Shown: piece after piece, positions 22,031 to 28,235 of the stretch | How the letters are laid out: each line of letters starts with the position of its first letter | Numbering within the stretch: the first letter of the stretch is position 1 | Origin: Rubritepida sp. | GTDB taxonomy: Bacteria > Pseudomonadota > Alphaproteobacteria > Acetobacterales > Acetobacteraceae | Direction: 5' to 3' | Assembly (NCBI GenBank): GCA_014376425.1 | Contig: JACMRO010000120.1 | Location: 1-28,235 of the forward strand | DNA length: 28,235 nt | Translations under genes and position numbers: made by a program | Notes under the pieces: model-generated | What the model saw: only the letters and a program-made list of their open reading frames with translations | The model's database searches: none | What the model was told of the DNA's origin: nothing

Positions 22031-22567
22031 ATGCTTTCGCGCATGCAACTGATCCAGCGTGCCCAAGCCATCCTGACCTCGCCGAAGACGGAATGGCCGA
22101 TCATCGCGGCCGAACCCAATCAGCCTCAGGCGCTCTATCTCCAATACGCTCTGCCGCTGGCGGCGGCCTCGGCGCTGGCAGGCTTTCTGGCGCTCGTGTG
22201 GATCGCCGGGTTCGGCGCGGCTTTGACGAGCGCCTTCGTCGGCCTCCTGTTCTCGCTGCTATCGATCTTTTTGGTCGCCAAGCTTGCGGCATTCCTGGCG
22301 CCGAAATTTGGTGGTCTCGGCGATGACGGCGCGGCGCTTAAGCTAGTGGTGTACAGCAACACGGCGGGATGGGTGGCATCGCTGTTCATCTTCATCCCGG
22401 TGCTGGGATGGGTGCTGGCCTTGTTCGGCCTCTACGGCATCTACCTGTTCTGGACCGGGGTCGGGCCGATGCTCCGCGTACCCGAGGACAGGAAGCTGCT
22501 CTTTGTCCTTTCGCTGGCGGCCATCGCGATCATCCTCAACCTGTTGATCGGCGCCATCCTTCGCTGA
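22031..22567 (+). CDS. Yip1-family integral membrane protein
   Basis: A 178-residue inner-membrane protein of the Yip1/DUF1282 type. The N-terminal segment MQLIQRAQAILTSPKTEWPIIAAE is the typical amphipathic opening. About five hydrophobic segments follow (YALPLAAASALAGFLALVWI, SAFVGLLFSLLSIFLVAKL, SLFIFIPVLGWVLALFGLYGIYLFW, LLFVLSLAAIAIILNLLIGAIL). GDDGAALKLVVYSNTAGWVASL and LYLFWTGVGPML-like stretches are family-typical. The function of the bacterial members is unknown. ATG 22043 is an equally possible start; neither has a strong Shine-Dalgarno sequence. Its 3' end overlaps a possible small minus-strand ORF. Confidence 0.85.
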   Translation: MLSRMQLIQRAQAILTSPKTEWPIIAAEPNQPQALYLQYALPLAAASALAGFLALVWIAGFGAALTSAFVGLLFSLLSIFLVAKLAAFLAPKFGGLGDDGAALKLVVYSNTAGWVASLFIFIPVLGWVLALFGLYGIYLFWTGVGPMLRVPEDRKLLFVLSLAAIAIILNLLIGAILR

Positions 22568-22709
22568 GGCCAGGCTGCGGCAGGCAGTCCGCCAGGCCCT
22601 GCGCATAGGCGGACGTTACAGCGCGCAGGCTGAAGGTGCTTTGGTAGAACAGGGTGCCGAAGGGACGATCATACAGGTTTAGCCGCCAGATCGCTTTTAG
22701 GACGGCCAC
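22536..22709 (-). CDS. Possible small minus-strand ORF or gene remnant (57 aa)
   Basis: An open frame from GTG 22709 to the stop at 22536-22538 reads AIWRLNLYDRPFGTLFYQS and then FSLRAVTSAYAQGLADCL, a natural-looking amino-acid mix. Most of its third codon positions are G or C, like the real genes around it. It fills an otherwise empty gap downstream of the DUF2125-like gene. Against it: the start lies directly on GGAGG with no spacer, there is no ATG, and it overlaps the convergent Yip1 gene by 32 bases. It may be the 3' end of a decayed gene. I recognise no family. Confidence 0.3.
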   Translation of the reverse strand: MAVLKAIWRLNLYDRPFGTLFYQSTFSLRAVTSAYAQGLADCLPQPGLSEGWRRSTG

Positions 22710-22746
22710 CTCCGCCGCGGCGGAGCGCGGCGAGGCGCTTCCCCGG

Positions 22747-23334
22747 TCAACGCCACTGCGCCACCAGCAACGGCCCCAGCATCACCCTGCCGTCGCGATG
22801 AAAGGCCAGCGGCAATTCCACCTCGCCCCCCGCCCGCCCGCCGGTGCCGATCATGCCCGCCCGCGCCAGCATTCCCAGGGCGCCATCGCCGCCTTCCATC
22901 CGGCCGCGTAGCGACCCGGTCAGCGCGTCATCCTCGGAAGGCCAGAGAGTCCCGGCGCCCGAAAAGCGCAGCGGCCCCCACAGCACGGAGAGGCCGGTGA
23001 TCTCGAGATGCCCGCCAGCCAGCCGCCACGTCGCCGCATCCAACCCCGGAGGGCCGCGCAGCACCACCTCAGCGTCCAGCGTGGTCACGGCGCCCAGACG
23101 ACTGCCCCGTGGGGTAAAATTCTGCCCGGCCAGACGAAGCCCGCGCCAGTCGACCGGCGACCAGCGCAGCGTGACGCCTTCCGGAGAAGTGGCTGCCAGC
23201 CCGGGGATGCTTACCGGCCAGCGCGCGATATTCCAGCCGACAGGCAGCCCGAAGGCCAAAGCCGCGCTGGCGGCCAGCCAAGCCCCGGCAGCCGTCAGCA
23301 CCAGTAGCAGGAGGCCCCTTCGAAGCAGCTTCAT
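22747..23334 (-). CDS. DUF2125/AsmA-like envelope protein
   Basis: A 195-residue protein with one N-terminal membrane anchor or signal (MKLLRRGLLLLVLTAAGAWLAASAALAF) and a beta-rich exported domain. The pattern SPEGVTLRWSPVDWRGLRLAGQNF, LEITGLSVLWGPLRFSGAGTL and GDGALGMLARAGMIGTG...ELPLAFHRDGRVMLGPLLVA resembles the C-terminal part of alphaproteobacterial DUF2125 proteins, with an AsmA-like flavour. It is shorter than most DUF2125 members. The start at 23334 is fixed by a four-base ATGA overlap with the holC stop. Location is likely periplasmic face of the inner membrane; function unknown. Confidence 0.6.
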   Translation of the reverse strand: MKLLRRGLLLLVLTAAGAWLAASAALAFGLPVGWNIARWPVSIPGLAATSPEGVTLRWSPVDWRGLRLAGQNFTPRGSRLGAVTTLDAEVVLRGPPGLDAATWRLAGGHLEITGLSVLWGPLRFSGAGTLWPSEDDALTGSLRGRMEGGDGALGMLARAGMIGTGGRAGGEVELPLAFHRDGRVMLGPLLVAQWR

Positions 23335-23774
23335 GCCCGCTTTTCCCACCCGCCGGTCGCACTCTGCTGCCAGTAGGCCAAGTTATGCCCGGCCGCACGG
23401 GCCTCCCGAAAGCGGCCACGTGCGGCTTCGACGGCCCCGTCATCCCCACCATCGAAGAGGTCGAAGGCGCGATCGAAGCCAGCGAGATGGGCGCTGTGCG
23501 CGCCCCGCACCAGGAAAAGGTGGCGGGCTTCATTGGGCGCCGGTCCGTCCTCCGCAGTGAGCCAGATGGGCTGCAGCGCGGCATCAACGCCCCCCGGCGC
23601 ATTGTGCGGCAGCCACTCCTCCGCCTGCCACAGCGCCACATCGATGGCCGGAAGACACGCCACGCTGCCGCCCAGCACCACGGCCCGGCCGGGCAGGCTC
23701 AGTACCTTTGCCAGCAGTTTGGGCAATGCCTGCTCAAGGGTGCTGCGGGTAAGGTGGTAGAAGCCAATCTCCAT
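23331..23774 (-). CDS. holC: DNA polymerase III chi subunit
   Basis: A 147-residue HolC protein, the clamp-loader accessory subunit that links the replisome to SSB. Features are the N-terminal IGFYHLTRSTLEQALPKLLAKVLSLPGRAVVLG, then AIDVALWQAEEWLPHNA (family WTFDPDSFLPHG region), PIWLT and a C-terminal RARGRFREARAAGHNLAYWQQ-like helix before the W-containing end. The length is normal for alphaproteobacterial chi. It overlaps the DUF2125-like gene by four bases and is divergent from the substrate-binding protein gene, with 60 bases between the starts. Confidence 0.88.
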   Translation of the reverse strand: MEIGFYHLTRSTLEQALPKLLAKVLSLPGRAVVLGGSVACLPAIDVALWQAEEWLPHNAPGGVDAALQPIWLTAEDGPAPNEARHLFLVRGAHSAHLAGFDRAFDLFDGGDDGAVEAARGRFREARAAGHNLAYWQQSATGGWEKRA

Positions 23775-23834
23775 GTAGCCATCCTAACCCAGATTGCTGT
23801 GGCGCTCAGCCCCGCCTCGCGGCAGGCTTAGGCT

Positions 23835-25397
23835 ATGAAGATCCTAGCGCCGATTGCCTTGTTCGCATTGATGACGGCAGCGCAGGCCCAACCGGCCCTC
23901 AACATCGCCACCGGCGGCGCGTTTACCTCCATGGACCCCCATTTCCACGATCTGTCGCCCAACCACGCGCTGACCCAGCACGTATTCGACACGCTGGTGG
24001 CGACGGACGCGGATGGGCGACCGATCCCCAACCTGGCGCTGAGGTGGCAGGCGATCACGCCGACGACGTGGGAAATCCACCTGCGCCCCGGCGTGACTTT
24101 CCATGACGGCTCGCCCTTCACCGCCGACGACGTGGTCTTCACCCACGCCCGCGCGCCCAACGTGCCCGGCAGCCCGGCCAGCCTGGGACAGTACATCCGG
24201 CCCGTGACCCGCATCGAGGTGATCGACCCCCTTACCCTGCGTTTCCACACTGACCGCCCGGTGCCGTTGATGCCGATGATGATGAGCACCTACGGCATCG
24301 TCAGCCGCAGGAACGGCGAGGGGGCGGAGACCCGAGACTACAATTCCGGCCGTGCCGCCATTGGCACCGGCCCTTACCGTTTTGCCAGCTACACGCCGGG
24401 CGACCGTGCCAGTTTCACGGCCAACCCGAATCACTGGTCTGGCCCCCCGGCTTTCAGCCGCGTTACCCTGCGAATGATCCCGTCCGACACCGCGCGTGTG
24501 GCAGCACTACGCGCCGGCGATGTCGACGCCATCGACAATGTGCCAACGCGCGACGTGGCGCAGCTGCGCGGGCTGCCCGGCATCACGGTGCAGAGCCGGA
24601 TCGGGCAGCGGCTCATCTACCTCTATGTCGATGTCGGCCGCGAGCGGTCGCCCCATGTCACCGACCTGCGTGGCAACCCCATCAGCAACCCGCTGCGCGA
24701 CTTGCGGGTGCGGCGGGCGCTCAGCCTTGCCATCAATCGCGATGGGATTGCGCGACAACTGATGGAAGGCTTTTCCGTCCCAACCGGCCAGCTCATGCCG
24801 CGGGGCGCGCTTGGTCATGACGCCGCCATTACGCCCGACCCGTTCGATGCGGCGACGGCGCGGCGGTTGATGGCTGAAGCGGGCTTTCCCGATGGGTTCG
24901 CGCTGACGCTGCACGGACCGAATGACCGCTACGTCAACGATGCGGAAATCGCCCAGGCGCTAGCGCAGATGTGGGCCCGCATCGGCGTGCGCACAGCGGT
25001 GGCGACCATGCCGAGTACGCTATTCTTCGCACGCGCCCCGCGTGACGAGAACAGCATCTCGCTGACCGGATGGTCATCCTCGACCGGGGAGGCCGACACC
25101 TCGCTCATCAGCATGGTGGCAACGCCCACGCCGGACCGTGGCTGGGGCACCGTTATCCGCGCCAGCCACTACAGCAATCCGGAAACCGACGCGCTGCTGG
25201 AGCGTGCCCTGGCCACCATCGATAATGACGAGCGCGGCGCGGCGTATCGGGCAATCGTGGGCATTGGCGTGCAGCGCGACCTGGCTGTCATCCCTATCCA
25301 CCACCAGGTGAATGTGTGGGCGACGCGTGCCCATGTCGCCTATGCCCCCCGCATCTGGGAGACGACGCGAGCAATGGAATTCCGACCGGTGCCTTAA
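23835..25397 (+). CDS. ABC transporter substrate-binding protein, family 5 (peptide/nickel type)
   Basis: A 520-residue periplasmic solute-binding protein of the DppA/OppA/NikA family (SBP_bac_5). It has a signal peptide (MKILAPIALFALMTAAQAQ). Family motifs are LNIATGGAFTSMDPHFHDLSPN, LRPGVTFHDGSPFTADDVVFTHARA, GTGPYRFASYTPGDRASFTANPNHW, VRRALSLAINRDGI and a C-terminal PIHHQVNVWATRAHVAYAPR. The ligand could be peptides, glutathione or another small molecule; sequence alone does not say. No permease or ATPase gene lies beside it, so it is an orphan within this window. The start at 23835 gives the clean signal; the gap to the divergent holC is short. Confidence 0.92.
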   Translation: MKILAPIALFALMTAAQAQPALNIATGGAFTSMDPHFHDLSPNHALTQHVFDTLVATDADGRPIPNLALRWQAITPTTWEIHLRPGVTFHDGSPFTADDVVFTHARAPNVPGSPASLGQYIRPVTRIEVIDPLTLRFHTDRPVPLMPMMMSTYGIVSRRNGEGAETRDYNSGRAAIGTGPYRFASYTPGDRASFTANPNHWSGPPAFSRVTLRMIPSDTARVAALRAGDVDAIDNVPTRDVAQLRGLPGITVQSRIGQRLIYLYVDVGRERSPHVTDLRGNPISNPLRDLRVRRALSLAINRDGIARQLMEGFSVPTGQLMPRGALGHDAAITPDPFDAATARRLMAEAGFPDGFALTLHGPNDRYVNDAEIAQALAQMWARIGVRTAVATMPSTLFFARAPRDENSISLTGWSSSTGEADTSLISMVATPTPDRGWGTVIRASHYSNPETDALLERALATIDNDERGAAYRAIVGIGVQRDLAVIPIHHQVNVWATRAHVAYAPRIWETTRAMEFRPVP

Positions 25398-25570
25398 GCT
25401 CAGGCCGCCAGCGCCAGCGATTGGTCTCAAGCGGTCGTTGCCACCGCACAGCGGCGGTCAGCGCCTCGGTCGCGTGCCGCGCGTTCTGGCACCGCTTCGG
25501 CGATGCAAAACGCGCAGACATGTCTCACGCATCAAATATTCGTCCGGTAGCTAGCTTTCCCCGGCGCCCC

Positions 25571-25587
25571 ATGTCGCAGCGCGACAT
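25571..25587. terminator. Short hairpin between convergent genes, possible terminator
   Basis: ATGTCGC (25571-25577) pairs perfectly with GCGACAT (25581-25587) around an AGC loop. It lies in the 208-base gap between the convergent substrate-binding protein and NifU genes. There is no T-tract on either side, so termination is a guess from position. The rest of the gap (25398-25570) shows no gene. Confidence 0.35.
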
Positions 25588-25605
25588 AACCCCAGGCAAA
25601 AGGCT

Positions 25606-26166
25606 TCAGGCCTCGACCTGCTCCACCGCCAGCACTTCGGGGACGTAGTGCCGCAGCATATTTTCTACGCCGTGCTTGAGCGTGGCACGTGAGGAGGGGC
25701 AGCCCGAGCAGGCGCCCTGCATGCGCAGCTTCACCACCCCATCGCGAAAACCACGGAAGATGATATCGCCCCCATCGCTTGCCACGGCCGGGCGGACCCT
25801 GGTGTCCAGCAGGTCCTTAATGGTGGCGACGATCTCGGCATCCGCCGGGTCGGTATCCTCGGCTTCCAGGTCCTCATCACCCTCGATCACCGGCAGGCCG
25901 GCGACATAATGCGCCATCACCGCCGCCAGCACGGCAGGCCGCAGTGCCGCCCAGTCGGCCATGTCGGTCTTGGTGACGGTAATGAATTCACCGCCCAGGA
26001 AGACGCGGGCTACGCCGTCCAGCGCGAAGATGCGGGTGGCCAGCGGGCTGCGCACCGCGGCTTCGGCGCTGATGAAATCGGCTGTGCCCCTTGGGCCCAT
26101 CACGTCGTTCCCGGGCAGGAACTTCAGGGTGGCGGGGTTGGGGGTGCCTTCGGTCTCGATGAACAT
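25606..26166 (-). CDS. Nfu-type iron-sulfur cluster carrier protein
   Basis: A 186-residue two-domain NifU-family protein that receives Fe-S clusters from the scaffold and delivers them to apoproteins. The N-terminal Nfu_N domain starts FIETEGTPNPATLKFLPG and includes LGGEFITVTK. The C-terminal NifU domain has VRPAVASDGGDIIFRGF and the cluster-binding Cys153 and Cys156 in GACSGCPSS, followed by TLKHGVENMLRHYVPEV. The start at 26166 (MFIETEG) is the family start; the frame continues upstream for 18 codons without conservation. It follows the stress-protein gene on the same strand after 62 bases. Class I fumarase and MtaB in this window would be plausible Fe-S clients. Confidence 0.93.
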   Translation of the reverse strand: MFIETEGTPNPATLKFLPGNDVMGPRGTADFISAEAAVRSPLATRIFALDGVARVFLGGEFITVTKTDMADWAALRPAVLAAVMAHYVAGLPVIEGDEDLEAEDTDPADAEIVATIKDLLDTRVRPAVASDGGDIIFRGFRDGVVKLRMQGACSGCPSSRATLKHGVENMLRHYVPEVLAVEQVEA

Positions 26167-26228
26167 GGCAACTGCCTTACTAATGATATCGGACACAGGT
26201 GGTCCGTATTTCATTCGCATGCAAGGGC

Positions 26229-26711
26229 TCAGGTCACCCGCTCAAGTTCCTCTGCCGAAAGACCCGCTGGTACGATGGTCATCGGTACCCGCAGCCGTGC
26301 CGCGTGCCGCCCGGTCAGCGCTACAATCAGCGGGCCGGGCCCGCCGCCACCCGGTGCCGCGGCCAGTACCAGGATGGAGATACGCTCCTCCTCGGCCAGC
26401 AGTGCCAACAGTTCCTCCCGGGGGTCGCCCTCGCGGATCAACAGAAGCGGCATGCCGCCGGTGATCTCGTTCACCTGGGCGGCCAGGCCGCTCAGCACCT
26501 GCTCGGCCTCCTCCCGCCGTTCCTGCGCCAGCAATGCGCCGACGCCGGCCCATTCGGTTTGCCCGGCCGGCTCCAGCACCCGTAGCAACGCCACGCGGCC
26601 ACCGGATTTCTTCGCCCGCAGGCAGGCGTATTTAAGAGCGACCGCGCGCTCGGCGCTGTCATCCACCACGACCAGGAAAACCCGGTTCCGGCGGGCCTCA
26701 TTTTCAGGCAT
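26229..26711 (-). CDS. Universal stress protein (UspA) family
   Basis: A 160-residue UspA-fold protein. The N-terminal strand NRVFLVVVDDSAERAVALKYACLRAKKSGGRVALLRVLEP has the usual Asp early in the ATP-binding site. The C-terminal half reads ISILVLAAAPGG and then ALTGRHAARLRVPMTIVP. The normal G-2X-G-9X-G(S/T) ATP loop is not clean here (GGGGPGPLIVALTG), so nucleotide binding is uncertain. The start at 26711 is one base away from the stop of the TIGR02186 gene, so the two are probably co-translated with the TauE gene upstream. The precise role is unknown. Confidence 0.85.
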   Translation of the reverse strand: MPENEARRNRVFLVVVDDSAERAVALKYACLRAKKSGGRVALLRVLEPAGQTEWAGVGALLAQERREEAEQVLSGLAAQVNEITGGMPLLLIREGDPREELLALLAEEERISILVLAAAPGGGGPGPLIVALTGRHAARLRVPMTIVPAGLSAEELERVT

Positions 26712-26712
26712 G

Positions 26713-27447
26713 TCAGCTCCTCCGGAACACGATGCTGCCCAGCCACCCTGCCAGGGCGGCCAACACCACGCAGATGACACCGTAGAGCAATGGGGTGTCG
26801 CGCGAAACATCGGCAATGGTGGCGGCGGTGCCGACGCGTTCCACCACGAAGCGCAGTTCCTGCTGCGCCGTCACCCGCCGGCTTTCAACCAGCAAGACCT
26901 GCACCCGGAATTCACCGGCGGGGATGGTGGCGGGTAGCGGCAAGCGCGAATGGAACAGGCGGTTGGCGGCGATCTCCACCGACGCAGAATCTTCCTGCCA
27001 CAGCCCGCTGCCCTGTTTGAGTTCGAGCAGGGCCGCGCGGAATTGCGGCGCGCGAGCGCCCGTGCTGGTCAGCGGCAGCATATCCAGCCCCAGCCCGTAA
27101 CGCCGGCGCAGCGCTTCGGGCAGCAGGCGCCAGGCTGGCAGCGTGCCGGCCACCGAATAGAATCCCGGCACGTCGCTGAAGCGCGCCGCCGGGCCATTGA
27201 ACCACAACCCCATCACGCGAACCTTGCGCCGCACGGTGAAGGGCTGGCCGGGACCGGTGGTCACGATCAGGATCTCTGCCCCACCCGGGCCGATTGGCTG
27301 CGCGGCGCTGCCGAAGACCAGGATCGAGCTGCCGTCGAAGGTGGTCGTGACCTCGATACGGTCTGTGCTGAGCCGGGCCACCAGGGGAGCCTCGGTCTGC
27401 GCCAGGGCGGGGGAGAACAGCAGGCACAGCAGCCACAGCCAACGCAT
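26713..27447 (-). CDS. TIGR02186 family exported/membrane protein
   Basis: A 244-residue alphaproteobacterial protein of the TIGR02186 family. It has an N-terminal signal (MRWLWLLCLLFSPALAQ), a beta-rich periplasmic domain (LVARLSTDRIEVTTTFDGSSILVFGS...VVT-like strands, VRRKVRVMGLWFNGP, FYSVAGTLPAW) and a C-terminal membrane segment (LLYGVICVVLAALAGWLGSIVF) with a short basic cytoplasmic end (RRS). Its ATG shares one base with the upstream TauE stop (TGATG). The family is regularly next to TauE/SafE exporters, which suggests an accessory role in that transport, but no function is established. Confidence 0.85.
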   Translation of the reverse strand: MRWLWLLCLLFSPALAQTEAPLVARLSTDRIEVTTTFDGSSILVFGSAAQPIGPGGAEILIVTTGPGQPFTVRRKVRVMGLWFNGPAARFSDVPGFYSVAGTLPAWRLLPEALRRRYGLGLDMLPLTSTGARAPQFRAALLELKQGSGLWQEDSASVEIAANRLFHSRLPLPATIPAGEFRVQVLLVESRRVTAQQELRFVVERVGTAATIADVSRDTPLLYGVICVVLAALAGWLGSIVFRRS

Positions 27448-28235
27448 CAGCCGGCGCCCATACTGAAAATGCGGTCGGGCGTCTCGATCAGCCGCCAGAA
27501 CAACATGCACGCCACGCCGAGCACGAGCATTCCCAGCAAGGCCCGGGTCTCCTCGCCGCGCAGCCGGGTGCCCATCTGGGCGCCGAACTGCGCCCCGGCC
27601 ACGCCGCCCAGCAACAGCATCAGCGTCAGCACGATGTCCACGCTGCCCAGCTGCCAGGCCGACATGATGGTGACCGCCGCGGTCACGCACACCACCTGGA
27701 ACAGCGACGTGCCGATCACCACCGAGGTCGGGATGCCCAGCAGGTAGATCATCGCCGGCACCAGCATGAAGCCGCCGCCCACGCCCATGATGGCCGACAG
27801 CAGGCCGATGCCCGCGCCCACCAGCATCGGCGGGATCACCGAGATGAACAGCCGTGACTTGCGAAAGCGGATCTTGAAGGGCAACCCATGCATCCAGAAA
27901 TGCTGGTGCAGCCGGGCGGGGGCGGCGCTGCGGCGGCGGCGGATGGCGCGCACGCTCTCCATCACCATCAGCGCGCCCACGCTGCCGAGCACGACGACGT
28001 AGAAGATCGCCACGACCGCATCGACCAGCCCGGCACCGCGCAGGAAGGCGAAGAGCTGGATGCCGACGACGCTGCCCAGCAATCCGCCCGCCACCAGCAC
28101 CAGCCCCATCACCCAGTCCACATTGCCGCGGCGGGACTGGGCGATGACGCCCGAGGTCGACGCGCCCAGAACCTGGTTGGCGCCCGATGCCACCGCGACG
28201 GGGGCGGGAATGCCCAGCAACAACAGCGCCGGCGT
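27447..28235 (-). CDS. TauE/SafE (TSUP) family anion exporter, 5' end outside window
   Basis: The C-terminal 262 residues of a multi-spanning inner-membrane TSUP protein, a family exporting sulfite, sulfoacetate or related anions. The two repeat signatures are visible: GIPAPVAVASGANQVLGASTSGV (end of the first half) and GAGIGLLSAIMGVGGGFMLVPAMIYLLGIPTSVVIGTSLFQV (start of the second half). GGVAGAQFGAQMGTRLRGEETRALLGMLVL is the typical penultimate segment. The frame remains open to the last base of the window, so the N-terminus is missing. It heads, or lies within, a tightly coupled TauE-TIGR02186-Usp operon. Confidence 0.9.
   Translation of the reverse strand, partial: TPALLLLGIPAPVAVASGANQVLGASTSGVIAQSRRGNVDWVMGLVLVAGGLLGSVVGIQLFAFLRGAGLVDAVVAIFYVVVLGSVGALMVMESVRAIRRRRSAAPARLHQHFWMHGLPFKIRFRKSRLFISVIPPMLVGAGIGLLSAIMGVGGGFMLVPAMIYLLGIPTSVVIGTSLFQVVCVTAAVTIMSAWQLGSVDIVLTLMLLLGGVAGAQFGAQMGTRLRGEETRALLGMLVLGVACMLFWRLIETPDRIFSMGAG

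Noticed and set aside
25294..25521. Minus-strand frame in the gap after the substrate-binding protein gene
   Set aside because: Short, no start signal, no recognised motif, and its 3' part only mirrors the end of the plus-strand gene.
26167..26228. Possible Fur-like half-site (TGCGAATGA on the minus strand) upstream of the Nfu gene
   Set aside because: Only one half of a palindrome is present and I am not certain of the exact motif in this lineage.
1..28235. tRNA/rRNA genes, CRISPR arrays, insertion sequences, phage or toxin-antitoxin genes
   Set aside because: None of the gaps shows cloverleaf sequence, regularly spaced repeats, transposase motifs or terminal inverted repeats; all larger frames are explained by chromosomal genes.

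Overview
The window is chromosomal DNA from a high-GC alphaproteobacterium, most likely Rhodospirillales and perhaps Acetobacteraceae. The clearest lineage marker is a GcrA-type cell-cycle regulator, a family confined to alphaproteobacteria. A DUF3576 lipoprotein, a two-domain NifU/Nfu protein, the dapF-mtaB-ftsY order and a TauE/TIGR02186/Usp cluster fit that placement. I see no rRNA, tRNA, CRISPR array, prophage or insertion sequence. Genes are packed tightly, often with 1-4 nt start/stop overlaps.

Layout, left to right. 1-546: the 3' end of hisA, with no hisF after it. 547-783: a hairpin-rich leader before a large outer-membrane porin (784-2316), which ends at a strong terminator. 2392-5094 (+): a DUF3576 lipoprotein, a DmdB-like acyl-CoA ligase and a NIPSNAP protein. 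A bidirectional terminator separates these from a minus-strand metabolite:H+ symporter with a large extracytoplasmic insert (5178-6875). Divergent from the transporter, behind a recognisable sigma70 promoter, is class I fumarase (7101-8750). It is followed by a compact operon of a 69-aa unknown protein, a RidA-like protein, a VOC protein and a class V aminotransferase (8845-11046). 11375-13039 (+): a secreted TPR protein and the Ada alkylation-response protein, whose 3' end overlaps the convergent aat gene.

12960-21330 is almost entirely minus strand. In transcription order it holds dapF, mtaB and ftsY (overlapping), the DUF1800/DUF1501 pair, a histidine phosphatase, gcrA, a possible CnbZ-like deaminase joined to gcrA by a TGATG junction, and aat. 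The gcrA control region holds two GANTC (CcrM) sites and a DnaA-box-like sequence. 21376-22567 (+): a glycine-zipper lipoprotein and a Yip1-family membrane protein. 22747-23774 (-): holC and a DUF2125/AsmA-like protein. 23835-25397 (+): an orphan peptide-type ABC substrate-binding protein. 25606-28235 (-): an Nfu-type Fe-S protein, then a coupled universal stress protein, TIGR02186 protein and TauE/SafE exporter, the last cut by the window edge.

Most genes are housekeeping or conserved accessory genes. The places most worth a second look are the gcrA control region, the structured leader upstream of the porin, the small-protein/RidA/VOC/aminotransferase operon with its divergent transporter, and the CnbZ-like gene coupled to gcrA. 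I found no convincing entirely new defence or mobile system.
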